Positions 17,314 to 25,871 of a DNA stretch of 64,000 bases are shown in pieces. The notes under the pieces are model-generated. The model made no database searches and had not been told where the DNA came from. It saw only the letters and a program-made list of their open reading frames with translations. Positions within the stretch are counted from its first letter, which is position 1. The number at the start of each line of letters is the position of its first letter. The stretch spans positions 5,645 through 69,644 of the forward strand of contig CAYZQS010000003.1 in NCBI GenBank assembly GCA_964480735.1, in the 5' to 3' direction. The translations under genes and the position numbers were made by a program. Source of the stretch: UBA5972 sp964480735 (GTDB lineage Bacteria; Pseudomonadota; Alphaproteobacteria; Rhodobacterales; Rhodobacteraceae).

Positions 17314-18771
17314 ATGACAATTGCCGCAGATACGTTTTTTTTGGATCCGGCGTTTCAGGGATCCTTGCAAAGCCAGATACAACAGATCGTGGCTGCGGCT
17401 ATTTTATCGGGCCGGTTTTTGCCCGCGGAAAAGCTGCCGTCGTCGCGAAAACTGGCGTCCCATCTGGGCGTTTCCCGCATTACCGTGACGCTGGCCTATA
17501 ACGAGCTTGTGGCAGATGATTATCTGAGAGCGAAAGATAAATCCGGATATTTCGTTTCAGAAACCGCACCGACGTCGCCCCTTAGCAGCGCAGATTTTGT
17601 AACGCCGACTGACACCGTTGATTGGGACCGGGTGATGCACCGCCGGTTTACCGGCTCGCGACAGGTGGCAAAGCGCCCCGACTGGCGGCAGTTTCCCTAT
17701 CCGTTTATTTATGGTCAGGCTGATCCTGACCTGTTTCACCAATCAAACTGGCGGCTTTGCGCGCTGGAGGCGCTTGGGAAAAAACAATTTGACAGCCTGA
17801 CCGTTGACTACGCCGAAAGAGACGATCCAGAGCTGATAGATTTTATTGCCAGGCACACGCTGCCGCGTCGTGGTATTCTGGCGCGGCCAGAGCAGATACT
17901 GGTGACGGTCGGTGCACAAAACGCGCTGTGGATGGTAGCGCAGATATTGCTGGGCGCGGGGCGGTTGGCGGTTTGTGAAAACCCCGGGTATCCGGGATTG
18001 CGGGATATTTTGAACCACGCCGGATGCCGCAAATACATGGTTGACGTTGATGACGACGGATTGCCCCCGGACATGCTGCCAAAGCAAATGGACGTGGTGT
18101 TCACCACGCCAAGCCACCAGTGCCCCACCACGGCCACCATGCCGATGGAGCGCCGCCGCGAATTGCTGCGGCTGGCGGAAGAAAGGGATTTTCTGATCGT
18201 CGAGGATGACTACGAATTTGAGATGAGCTTTTTAAAAACACCGTCACCGGCGCTAAAATCACTGGACCGGGACGGGCGGGTGATCTACGTCGGCAGTTTT
18301 TCGAAATCGCTGTTTCCGGGGCTGCGGCTGGGTTATCTGGTGGCTTCTGAGGCTTTCGTACGGCAGGCGCGGGCGTTGCGCGCCGCGGTTTTACGACACC
18401 CACCAGGCCATATGCAGCGGACCACGGCGTTTTTTCTGGCCCGCGGGCATTACGACGCGATGATCAAAACCATGCGCGATGCGTTTCACGAACGTCGAAA
18501 AGTCATGGATAACGCGCTGCGTCAGTCCGGCCTTTATATTGCCGGAAAGGCGGTTTTTGGCGGCTCCAGCATCTGGATCAGGGGGCCGGACGGAATGCGG
18601 GCTGATGATCTGGCGCAGGCGTTGCAGCATAGGGGCGTGTTGATTGAGCCGGGCACACCTTTTTTTGCGGGGCATGATGCGCCTGAAAATTATTTTCGGC
18701 TTGCGTATTCGTCGATCGCGGCAAAACGCATTCCGGAAGGCGTGTCGCGGATTGCCTCTGCGTTGGCGTGA
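17314..18771 (+). CDS. tauR: MocR/GntR-aminotransferase regulator, probable TauR
   Basis: The 485-residue protein has a GntR winged helix (about 15-85, with LPSSRKLASHLGVSRITVTLAYNEL) joined to a class-I aminotransferase-like domain (about 125-485) with PLP lysine K331 in VGSFSKSLFPGLRLGY. The segment DWRQFPYPFIYGQADPDLF before the aminotransferase core is typical of TauR. TauR activates taurine catabolism when taurine is present. Identity is supported by the two CTGGACYTAA-type boxes just upstream and by xsc and pta downstream. The usual tpa (taurine:pyruvate aminotransferase) gene is not here, so it must lie elsewhere or have been replaced. Confidence 0.85.
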   Translation: MTIAADTFFLDPAFQGSLQSQIQQIVAAAILSGRFLPAEKLPSSRKLASHLGVSRITVTLAYNELVADDYLRAKDKSGYFVSETAPTSPLSSADFVTPTDTVDWDRVMHRRFTGSRQVAKRPDWRQFPYPFIYGQADPDLFHQSNWRLCALEALGKKQFDSLTVDYAERDDPELIDFIARHTLPRRGILARPEQILVTVGAQNALWMVAQILLGAGRLAVCENPGYPGLRDILNHAGCRKYMVDVDDDGLPPDMLPKQMDVVFTTPSHQCPTTATMPMERRRELLRLAEERDFLIVEDDYEFEMSFLKTPSPALKSLDRDGRVIYVGSFSKSLFPGLRLGYLVASEAFVRQARALRAAVLRHPPGHMQRTTAFFLARGHYDAMIKTMRDAFHERRKVMDNALRQSGLYIAGKAVFGGSSIWIRGPDGMRADDLAQALQHRGVLIEPGTPFFAGHDAPENYFRLAYSSIAAKRIPEGVSRIASALA

Positions 18772-19469
18772 ATGGAAAGTTTGGGCGCAGCACCAGAGCA
18801 GGTTTTTCCTGGCATCTGACACAGTTTTGCGACTGAGTTCCGGAATTCTAGAATTCTGGAAGTCCGGACTTCCGGACTTCTGGAATACTGGAATACCGGA
18901 ATACTGAAATACTGGACTTCCGGAATTCCGGAATTCTGGAAGACCGGAGGTTCAAAAGACCGGTAGACCAGATTTCTGGAAGACCGGAATTCCAGAAAAC
19001 TGGTGTGCCGGGACCTTGGAATTTGAAAATACTGCAACTTTCAAATCACCAAATCAGCGTGACACCGAACGTCCAAATGACCGGCGTGCCAAAGCGTGCC
19101 GAACAGTATTCATCGCGGAGGTTTTCCAAATGCGGCCACTCATTGATTTTGGGTTTGTTTAGCGGATCAACCAAAGTGATCTGTGTTTATTCCAACGCAC
19201 TGCGGTTTCGTAAAACGTGTCGGTGTATGGGCAAGCTGTTTGTTCAAGTCCCGGCGGCTTTTTCAGGAAAAAACTTCCCTGATCGAATGCTATTGTTCCA
19301 GACCCAAAGCCAAATGGGAGTTCTGGATATAAAAGCCCCACATATCTGGCCCTATCGCATCTTGATCCGCTGTCGCATAACATCGCCGCAAGGTCCGATC
19401 AGAGGCCTTGTTTTTGCTGCCTGTGCGCCTTCGCATCACCAGTTTTTGCCAATTAAGGATACCCACCCC
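18772..19469. other. 698-bp gene-free region between tauR and xsc
   Basis: No credible gene is visible. The left half is filled by the 8-bp-periodic tract (18842-19100). The right half (19101-19469) is ordinary intergenic sequence that must carry the xsc promoter; I found no further TauR box there, although CTGGACTTCC inside the periodic tract at 18912 matches eight of ten box positions. Confidence 0.6.
18842..19100. repeat. 8-bp-periodic degenerate tract 1
   Basis: From 18842 to 19034 a purine or purine pair recurs every 8 bases in 25 successive steps, preceded each time by two pyrimidines with few exceptions. The commonest units are GGAATTCC, GGACTTCC, GGAAGACC and GGAATACT. After a one-base slip near 19042 a weaker 8-base rhythm continues to about 19100. 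The period is not a multiple of three, so the tract is not coding. Confidence 0.85.
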
Positions 19470-21248
19470 ATGAAAATGACCACCGAGGAAGCCTTTGTTA
19501 AAGTTCTGCAAATGCACGGTATCGACAACGCTTTTGGCATAATTGGGTCGGCCTTCATGCCGATCTCGGACTATTTTCCAAAGGCGGGCATCACATTTTG
19601 GGATTGTGCCCATGAATATTCCGGCGGCATGATGGCCGATGGCTTTGCCCGCGCAACCGGCAAGATGTGCGTCGCCATTGCCCAAAACGGCCCCGGCATC
19701 GCCAATTTTGTCACGCCGATCAAAACCGCTTATTGGAACCACACGCCGATGCTGCTGGTCACGCCGCAGGGTGCAAACAAAACGATGGGGCAGGGTGGCT
19801 TTCAGGAAGTGCCGCAAATGAACATGTTCGCGGATTGCGTGGCCTATCAGGAAGAAGTGCGCGATCCTTCCCGCATGGCCGAAGTGCTGAACCGGGTGAT
19901 CTTGCAGGCAAAGCGGCTGTGCGCTCCGGCCCAGATCAACGTTCCGCGCGATTACTGGACGCAGGTGATCGACATTGACCTGCCGGCGATTGTGGAGTTT
20001 GAGCGCCCTTCCGGTGGCACCGACGCCATAGCGGCTGCCGCTGATTTGCTGTCAAATGCCAAGTTTCCCGTCGTCCTGAACGGTGCGGGCGTGGTCATTG
20101 GCGGTGCGATTGCCGCCACGCAAGCCCTTGCCGAACGTCTGGATGCGCCGGTGTGCTGCGGCTACCAGCACAATGATGCTTTCCCCGGCAGCCATCCGCT
20201 GTTTGCCGGGCCGCTGGGTTATAACGGCTCTAAGGCCGGGATGGAGCTGATCTCAAGGGCCGACGTGGTGCTGGCGCTTGGCACCCGTTTGAACCCGTTT
20301 TCCACCCTGCCGGGATACGGCATCGATTACTGGCCAACAAAGGCCAAAGTCATTCAGGTGGATATTAATCCTGACCGGATCGGCCTGACCAAACCGGTCA
20401 GCGTCGGTATCGTTGGCGACGCCAAAGCGGTGGCCACGCAGATACTTGATCAATTGGCGGACACCGCCGGTGACGCGGGTCGTTCAGACCGCAAAGCCCT
20501 GATCGCCAAAACAAAATCGGCATGGGCGCAGACCCTGACGTCGATGGATCACGAAGAAGACGACGACGGAACAACCTGGAACCAGCGCGCACGGGACGCC
20601 AAGCCCGATCACATGTCCCCGCGCAAGGCGTGGCGTGCCATTCAGGCGGCTTTGCCGAAAGAAGCCATCATCAGTTCTGACATCGGCAACGCCTGCGCCA
20701 TCGGCAACGCCTATCCCAGTTTTGAAGAAGGGCGCAAATATCTGGCCCCCGGCCTGTTTGGCCCCTGCGGGTACAGTTTTCCGGCCATTTTAGGTGCCAA
20801 AATTGGCCGTCCCGACACACCGGTTGTGGGCTTCGCCGGAGACGGTGCCTTTGGGATTTCCATGAACGAGATGACCGCCTGCGGGCGGGATGACTGGCCC
20901 GCGATCACCATGCTGATCTTTCGCAATTACCAGTGGGGGGCTGAAAAACGCAACACAACGCTTTGGTACAACGACAACTTTGTCGGAACAGAGCTGGATT
21001 ACAACGTGTCATACGCGGGCATTGCCGAGGCCTGTGGCGTCAAAGGTGTTGTCGCTACATCAATGGACGGCCTGACCGATGCCCTGAACGCGGCGGTCAA
21101 GGCGCAGATGCAGGAAAATCAGACCACGTTCATCGAGGTGATGCTCAATCAGGAACTGGGCGAACCCTTTCGGCGTGACGCCATGAAAACGCCGGTGGAG
21201 GTGGCCGGTATAAACTCTAAAGATATGCAAAGCCAAAGCGCGGTTTGA
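19470..21248 (+). CDS. xsc: sulfoacetaldehyde acetyltransferase
   Basis: The 592-residue protein is a thiamine-diphosphate enzyme that converts sulfoacetaldehyde and phosphate to acetyl phosphate and sulfite in taurine and related sulfonate catabolism. The N-terminus MTTEEAFVKVLQMHGIDNAFGIIGSAFMP with the ThDP glutamate region CAHEYSGGMMADGFARATGK is typical of Xsc, and the cofactor motif G-D-G-A begins VGFAGDGAFGISMNEM and ends NYQWGAEKRN. The ATG at 19470 gives the usual length; longer open frame to 19005 crosses the periodic tract. pta follows on the same strand, forming the standard xsc-pta pair. Confidence 0.95.
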   Translation: MKMTTEEAFVKVLQMHGIDNAFGIIGSAFMPISDYFPKAGITFWDCAHEYSGGMMADGFARATGKMCVAIAQNGPGIANFVTPIKTAYWNHTPMLLVTPQGANKTMGQGGFQEVPQMNMFADCVAYQEEVRDPSRMAEVLNRVILQAKRLCAPAQINVPRDYWTQVIDIDLPAIVEFERPSGGTDAIAAAADLLSNAKFPVVLNGAGVVIGGAIAATQALAERLDAPVCCGYQHNDAFPGSHPLFAGPLGYNGSKAGMELISRADVVLALGTRLNPFSTLPGYGIDYWPTKAKVIQVDINPDRIGLTKPVSVGIVGDAKAVATQILDQLADTAGDAGRSDRKALIAKTKSAWAQTLTSMDHEEDDDGTTWNQRARDAKPDHMSPRKAWRAIQAALPKEAIISSDIGNACAIGNAYPSFEEGRKYLAPGLFGPCGYSFPAILGAKIGRPDTPVVGFAGDGAFGISMNEMTACGRDDWPAITMLIFRNYQWGAEKRNTTLWYNDNFVGTELDYNVSYAGIAEACGVKGVVATSMDGLTDALNAAVKAQMQENQTTFIEVMLNQELGEPFRRDAMKTPVEVAGINSKDMQSQSAV

Positions 21249-21336
21249 TCCTTGCGTTAATGTCTGTTTCGGCACTAGAATCTGACCTGTTCGCTTGCTT
21301 TGACGGCGGACAGGTTAATCGTCGCGGGGGCTGAAT

Positions 21337-22293
21337 TTGAAATCTGACAATTCGCCCTTTCTAAGCAAGTCAAAACCTGTCTGCCCGCCGGAATTGCTGC
21401 AAAAAGCGCAAGCCTTGCCGCCGTCTGTTGTCGCCATTGCCGGGGCCGACGCAAAATTGCCAATGTCAGCCGCAAAAGAGGCAACCGATGCTGGCATCAT
21501 GAAGCCGCTTTTCACCGGCAATTTAGATGAAATTCAACGCCTAGCAGATGATCTGGCTTGGGATATCAGCCGGTACAAGTTGATTAATACCAAGGGCGAA
21601 GAAAGCGCTGCCGCCGCCGCAGCACAAGTTTGCGGACAGGGGCAGGCCGACGTAATGATGAAAGGTCAGGTGCATACCGACACGTTTGTGCGGGCCGCGC
21701 TAAGCCGCGAATACGGACTGCGAACCGATCAAAAACTGGTGCATATCTTCCACATCACCGCGCCTGGCGGGGGCAGGCCGCTGCTGCTCACCGACGCAGC
21801 CGTAAATGTTAATCCAACGATTGAAACCCTTCAGATTGCAACCCGTGCGGCCGTGACGATGTCACGCACTTTGGGAACCGTCAAACCGAGCGTTGCTTTC
21901 CTGTCAGCAACCGAATCGCCGATCCCCTCGGTGCCAAGCGCTGTGGCGGCCCGAGAATTATCCAACTGGGCGAAGGCCAATATTGCCGATTCGGAGTTCA
22001 GCGGACCGCTGGCCTTTGATCTGATCCTGTCCAAACAGGCCGCCGGAATAAAAAATATGGGGGATGATCCGGTGGCCGGAGCTGCGGATATTATTGTGGT
22101 TCCGGATATCGTTTCCGGCAATTCAATTTTCAAGGCGCTGGTCTATTTGTCCGGCGGATGCGCGGCCGGTATTGTCACGGGTGCCGCCGTTCCGCTGTTG
22201 CTGACCAGCCGGGCGGACACGGCGGCTGCGCGTCTGGCCTCTGTGGCGCTGGCCGGAATAATGGCAGCCAAAAAAGAACCGCCCGGTGGCTGA
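21337..22293 (+). CDS. pta: phosphate acetyltransferase
   Basis: The 318-residue protein is a short-form phosphate acetyl/butyryl transferase that makes acetyl-CoA from the acetyl phosphate released by Xsc. Visible features are AIAGADAKLPMSAAKEATDAGI near residue 28, DVMMKGQVHTDTFVRAAL near 105, VAFLSATESPIPSVPSAV near 185 and the VVPDIVSGNSIFKALVYLSGG substrate segment near 250. It starts with TTG at 21337 behind a run of G at 21325-21330. It lies 88 bp after xsc and is probably co-transcribed with it. Confidence 0.9.
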   Translation: MKSDNSPFLSKSKPVCPPELLQKAQALPPSVVAIAGADAKLPMSAAKEATDAGIMKPLFTGNLDEIQRLADDLAWDISRYKLINTKGEESAAAAAAQVCGQGQADVMMKGQVHTDTFVRAALSREYGLRTDQKLVHIFHITAPGGGRPLLLTDAAVNVNPTIETLQIATRAAVTMSRTLGTVKPSVAFLSATESPIPSVPSAVAARELSNWAKANIADSEFSGPLAFDLILSKQAAGIKNMGDDPVAGAADIIVVPDIVSGNSIFKALVYLSGGCAAGIVTGAAVPLLLTSRADTAAARLASVALAGIMAAKKEPPGG

Positions 22294-22347
22294 CCTTCAT
22301 CGTCAACGCAACGGGCGGTGGTATTAAAGTCTTACTAAATCAGTGAT

Positions 22348-22704
22348 TTAGTTGTTTATTTCCCAGACTTCCGCGTCGCAAATCGCCCCGCCAACCATGC
22401 AACCTTCGATTTTCAACTGTTTGGACGTCATGATCACTGTGCCGTCAAACGTCAGAAACTTCGGCATGTCAGGGTGCTTCATGTTTGGTCCGGCCCACGT
22501 GCCGTCGGCCTGTTTTTCCATGCCGTGACACATTTCAAATCCGTCGCTGACCCGCGTACAGGTCAGACCATCGGCGCCATCAACAACCGCAATGACCTGA
22601 TCGCCCTTACGCAGCCAGGATGTTTCCTGAGCAACCACCGCTGTGGACGCCATAAGACCCGCGCCAAATACCAGGGCCGTGCCCGCTACCATTATTTTAT
22701 TCAT
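22348..22704 (-). CDS. small exported protein of unknown function
   Basis: The 118-residue product begins with a signal peptide (NKIMVAGTALVFGAGLMASTAVVA, probable cleavage after VVA). The mature part has five cysteines, including TCTRVSDGFEMC and GCMVGGAICD, so disulfides are likely in the periplasm. I chose ATG 22704 because GGGAG lies six bases upstream; TTG 22710 is possible. I do not recognise the family. It is a single gene transcribed leftward. Confidence 0.7.
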   Translation of the reverse strand: MNKIMVAGTALVFGAGLMASTAVVAQETSWLRKGDQVIAVVDGADGLTCTRVSDGFEMCHGMEKQADGTWAGPNMKHPDMPKFLTFDGTVIMTSKQLKIEGCMVGGAICDAEVWEINN

Positions 22705-22862
22705 TTTCAACTCCCTTGAAGGATTATCTGTCAGTGGGGGGAGCTTATATTAGCAAACGCTAAAATGCAAATAACTGCATGTGTCCGGGCTGTCAAAACA
22801 GCCCGGATATTGTTCATTTTATTGCAGCGGCAAATTTGGATTTCAACCCAATGCCGGGCACA

Positions 22863-23294
22863 TCAGGCGGTTTCAACCTTGTTTTCAAGCGACGCTGCAA
22901 CCAGCCCCATAACCGCGCCAAAAACGATGTGCAGCATCAGCGTCATGCCAATCCCCATCATGCCAAATTTTATGCCAAAAAAGCCGCCACCGGCCATTGG
23001 CATAACAACCACCATCATCATGACCCAAGCGGCCAGACCGACCACAACGCCTTTGCCCAGCTGCGAACCGCCGGGAATTGAATCATTGGCCAGCGCATAG
23101 ATACCGCCCCATGCAATGGAGCCGATCATGAAATGGGCCACCCAGCCCACAATTGCGGGCATTCCCATCATCGCGCTCAGCATGATGATAATGTCCATCT
23201 CGGGCATGATACCCATCATATTTTTCATCACGAAAACCACTGCCAGAACTGCTGAACCGACAAAGCCTCCGATTATCCCGTTTTTCAGTGTCAT
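22863..23294 (-). CDS. small multi-pass membrane protein (DUF6789-like)
   Basis: The 143-residue product has four hydrophobic segments (GIIGGFVGSAVLAVVFVM, IVGWVAHFMIGSIAWGGIYAL, GVVVGLAAWVMMMVVVMP, and a last segment ending VFGAVMGLVAASL) and is very rich in methionine and glycine. The start has AGGAG seven bases upstream. The layout resembles DUF6789 family proteins of unknown function. It follows the sigma factor and anti-sigma genes on the same strand with a 68-bp gap and could be a regulated target. Confidence 0.7.
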   Translation of the reverse strand: MTLKNGIIGGFVGSAVLAVVFVMKNMMGIMPEMDIIIMLSAMMGMPAIVGWVAHFMIGSIAWGGIYALANDSIPGGSQLGKGVVVGLAAWVMMMVVVMPMAGGGFFGIKFGMMGIGMTLMLHIVFGAVMGLVAASLENKVETA

Positions 23295-23362
23295 TGGGCC
23301 TTCTCCTTTTAGTATGCGCGGCCAAAGTCAGGCAATTGCGCTTTTTGTTAAAACGGCGGCCC

Positions 23363-23593
23363 TCACTTTTTCTTTTTGTGAAAGGCCGCCATTAGTTCCG
23401 GAGACACCTTGCTGTCCGAAGTTTTACCGAAACTCTGATGGATCAGCAGATTGGCCTGTTTTGTCTGCCTGACAAAATTATTGCAGTTGTTGCACATCAA
23501 AACATGCAACCAAATCCTGACCCGGCTTAATCTTGAAAGCTTTTTGTCAGAATAATCCTGCGCCTTTTCGCAAACGTCCCGGCAGGTCATCAT
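23363..23593 (-). CDS. zinc-finger anti-sigma factor (ChrR/zf-HC2-like)
   Basis: The 76-residue product has the pattern C-x3-C near its N-terminus (MTCRDVCEKAQDYSD) and H-x3-C-x2-C (HVLMCNNC), which together match the zf-HC2 anti-sigma zinc-binding domain. No membrane segment is visible, so it would be cytoplasmic. I chose the ATG at 23593 because AAAGGAAA is placed seven bases upstream. It follows the ECF sigma gene with an 88-bp gap on the same strand and is the natural candidate for its anti-sigma factor. Confidence 0.78.
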   Translation of the reverse strand: MMTCRDVCEKAQDYSDKKLSRLSRVRIWLHVLMCNNCNNFVRQTKQANLLIHQSFGKTSDSKVSPELMAAFHKKKK

Positions 23594-23681
23594 AGCGGTG
23601 TTTCCTTTTGTTCTCGGCAATCGCTTTTGCGTGCCGATATGTTAAAGACTCAGCAGACGCGGTTTCGTTACAGTATTTTCA

Positions 23682-24284
23682 TTATTTTATTTCCGCTTCA
23701 AGAATTCGGCGGATTTGTTCGCGGGCGCGGAACAAATGAACCCGCACATTGCCCTCTGAAATTTCCAGCATAGCAGCAATTTCACGCGACGACAGTTTTT
23801 CGCGGGACAAAAGGCTTAGAATTGCGGCCTGAACTTTTGGCAGCTGATCTATGGCGTCACGCACGATGTCCCATGTTTGCTTGCCGCCCAAAATGCGCTC
23901 TGGCGTGATTTCCTCCCACAAAACATGCGGGTCAATCCAGTTGCCGGCCGCATTGAACATGTCATCAAAGTCTTGCGTAATCTGGTCCTTGGTGTCGGGT
24001 TGCAATTCCAGATGTTGAAACCTGCCGTCCTGTTTTGCACGGGTCCGCGCCTTGTTGGCAAGAATGGCAAATATCCAGTTTTTAAGCGAGGCGCGCCCGT
24101 CAAAACTGTCAAGCTTTGCAACAACCGCCATCCAGGTGTCCTGCGTGACCTCCTCGCCGGTTGCCCGGTTTCCGACCAGCGCTGTGGCAACCCGAACCAT
24201 AGACGGGTTCAGATCGCCATAAATTTCCCCAAAAGCACCCTCGTCGCCACCCTTCAGCCGACGAAGCAACGCACGCTCTGCCAT
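23682..24284 (-). CDS. ECF-type RNA polymerase sigma factor
   Basis: The 200-residue protein starts MAERALLRRLKGGDEGAFGEIYGDLN, has region 2 as EEVTQDTWMAVVAKLDSFDGRASLKNWIFAILANKARTRAK and region 4 as LPKVQAAILSLLSREKLSSREIAAMLEISEGNVRVHLFRAREQIRRIL. A long linker (about 45 residues) between the regions includes WIDPHVLWEEITPERIL. The ATG at 24284 is preferred over the far upstream start at 24368 since family similarity begins here. A zinc-finger anti-sigma gene follows, the standard sigma/anti-sigma order. Targets and signal are unknown. Confidence 0.9.
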   Translation of the reverse strand: MAERALLRRLKGGDEGAFGEIYGDLNPSMVRVATALVGNRATGEEVTQDTWMAVVAKLDSFDGRASLKNWIFAILANKARTRAKQDGRFQHLELQPDTKDQITQDFDDMFNAAGNWIDPHVLWEEITPERILGGKQTWDIVRDAIDQLPKVQAAILSLLSREKLSSREIAAMLEISEGNVRVHLFRAREQIRRILEAEIK

Positions 24285-24570
24285 ACTCGCCCCCCGTTCA
24301 AGACTGTATGCGCAGAAGCGGGAAACCGTAAGGGTGGATTTGGCGTATGCCTTGGCTGGGGTTATCATTTAAAATCCGGCCTTGGATGCGTCCTGCCCCA
24401 GCGCCTCGGTTACTGACAAAACGGCCTTTGGATTTCGGTCATGGTTCGAAATCAGCTGCACCCAGCCTGTCTGAACGACTCCACATCGCAATTCTCAGTT
24501 CTGCCAGAACTGCGGACTTACGCATCCCTCAGCGAATGACCGGCAAGTGGAATAATGTTCTGATCACCGG

Positions 24571-24613
24571 TTGACAAATCAAACAGTGCAATATATCTAA
24601 CAATCGATAGATA
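24571..24613 (+). promoter_or_regulatory. candidate promoter with overlapping TetR-type palindrome
   Basis: TTGACA at 24571-24576 is followed after 17 bp by TATCTA at 24594-24599, a plausible -35/-10 pair. The -10 forms the left arm of the palindrome TATCTA-N8-TAGATA (24594-24613), a size suited to a TetR dimer. The ATG of the SRPBCC gene follows at 24641 and a tetR gene is third base downstream in the same unit. Confidence 0.5.
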
Positions 24614-24640
24614 AAATCAAACAATCGAAAGATAGATAAA

Positions 24641-25168
24641 ATGAAACTCTCCACACACACAATCACCGTAAAGGCTTCAGCCGCTCATGCCTGGAAAATC
24701 ATTGGCGAAGACTTTGTTCACGTTGACCGCTGGATGGCTGCCAACCCAACTGCCGACACGATTTCTGGTGCGGCCCTTCCCGGTGCCCCGGCAAAAGGCC
24801 GCAATTCCTACCTGATCAAAAAGTTTCAGCCCGTGTATCAAGAGGAAGTCATCACCGCCTATAGCGACGCCAAACGCAGCGTTTCCACGCGGGTTACCCT
24901 GCGCAATACCCCCCGATTGCTGCCAATGCTTGGGTACATTGCGACGGTGGATGTGAAAGCCGACGGTGACGAAGAATGCACAATCACCTACACCGGCCAA
25001 GCCACCACAAAGTGGTTCAGCGCACCCATGAAGGGCATGTTAACCAAGAGCTTGGACGCCGGCTTTTTGCGCGGTCTTGAAGAGCTGTGCCATTACATCC
25101 AAACCGGCGAACCACATCCAAGAAAGGTCGAAAAAGTCAATTCCGAAGCCGCCTTGGCGGCAGCCTGA
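24641..25168 (+). CDS. SRPBCC-family protein
   Basis: The 175-residue product has the START-like pattern: ASAAHAWKIIGEDFVHVDRWMAANP at the first helices, a central sheet and a C-terminal helix KGMLTKSLDAGFLRGLEELCHYIQTG. Such proteins bind a hydrophobic ligand in one pocket; no catalytic residues can be named. It is the first gene of a set with tetR and a short-chain dehydrogenase, preceded by a palindrome overlapping its likely promoter. The ligand is unknown. Confidence 0.8.
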   Translation: MKLSTHTITVKASAAHAWKIIGEDFVHVDRWMAANPTADTISGAALPGAPAKGRNSYLIKKFQPVYQEEVITAYSDAKRSVSTRVTLRNTPRLLPMLGYIATVDVKADGDEECTITYTGQATTKWFSAPMKGMLTKSLDAGFLRGLEELCHYIQTGEPHPRKVEKVNSEAALAAA

Positions 25169-25191
25169 TAAACTGACCATCTGGTGTCACT

Positions 25192-25803
25192 GTGATCAAA
25201 GGAAAAGCCATCAAAGACGTCTCAATAAAATCGCGCCTGATCGAGGCCGGGAAATCCATGTTCGCGGAGCGGGGTTTTAATGGCGCGTCGGTCCGTGAGA
25301 TATGCAAAATGGCCGACGCCAGCTCTACCATGATCCACCACTATTTTGGCTCAAAAGAGGGGCTTTACAACGCGATCATCGAGGAATTCACATCAACCAC
25401 GTTCGATGTACCCCTGCGATTGATCGACAAGCCGCCCAGGACACAGGAAGAGTTCATTTTGCGTCTTGAAATGTTCATTTCCGAGACGTTTCGCGCCCTG
25501 TCAGCCCAAGCGCCGGTGTTTCGGATCATTGCACGCGAAGCCAGACAATATGTTGGTACATCAAAATTTCACGATGGGTTTTCAAATTACCTAAGCGCTG
25601 CCCAAAACGCCGGGTTTGTGAGCGCTGATCTAAAAATAGAACTGGTCACAGGGCTCGTGCTCGACCGCCTTGGTGGGCAGATTATGTACGCATCCAAGAT
25701 GCAGGACGACCGCCCCAACGTGCTGAATGATGAGGCCTATGCCAAAGAATGGCTGAACGCCAATACCACTGTTTTGATCCACGGTTTGGGCGGTCGCCCT
25801 TAG
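25192..25803 (+). CDS. TetR/AcrR-family transcriptional regulator
   Basis: The 203-residue protein has the TetR helix-turn-helix SVREICKMADASSTMIHHYFGSKEGLYNAII at about residues 33-65 and a helical ligand domain after it, including FRIIAREARQYVG. It starts with GTG at 25192, 23 bp after the SRPBCC gene, and is followed by an SDR gene after 68 bp. The palindrome upstream of the SRPBCC gene is its likely operator, giving autoregulation of the set; this is inference from symmetry and position. Confidence 0.88.
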   Translation: MIKGKAIKDVSIKSRLIEAGKSMFAERGFNGASVREICKMADASSTMIHHYFGSKEGLYNAIIEEFTSTTFDVPLRLIDKPPRTQEEFILRLEMFISETFRALSAQAPVFRIIAREARQYVGTSKFHDGFSNYLSAAQNAGFVSADLKIELVTGLVLDRLGGQIMYASKMQDDRPNVLNDEAYAKEWLNANTTVLIHGLGGRP

Positions 25804-25871
25804 TCCGGATCCAACACACGCAGTTTATGCCCAAAATCGGCGCGAAATACCTCTTTTGAAAGGAAAGACCA

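Noticed and set aside
18842..19100. CRISPR array for the periodic tract
   Set aside because: There are no repeats of 24-40 bases and no spacers; the period is 8 bases and no cas gene is nearby.
19005..19469. Extension of xsc upstream to 19005
   Set aside because: It crosses the periodic tract and adds 155 residues without similarity; Xsc normally starts at the 19470 position.
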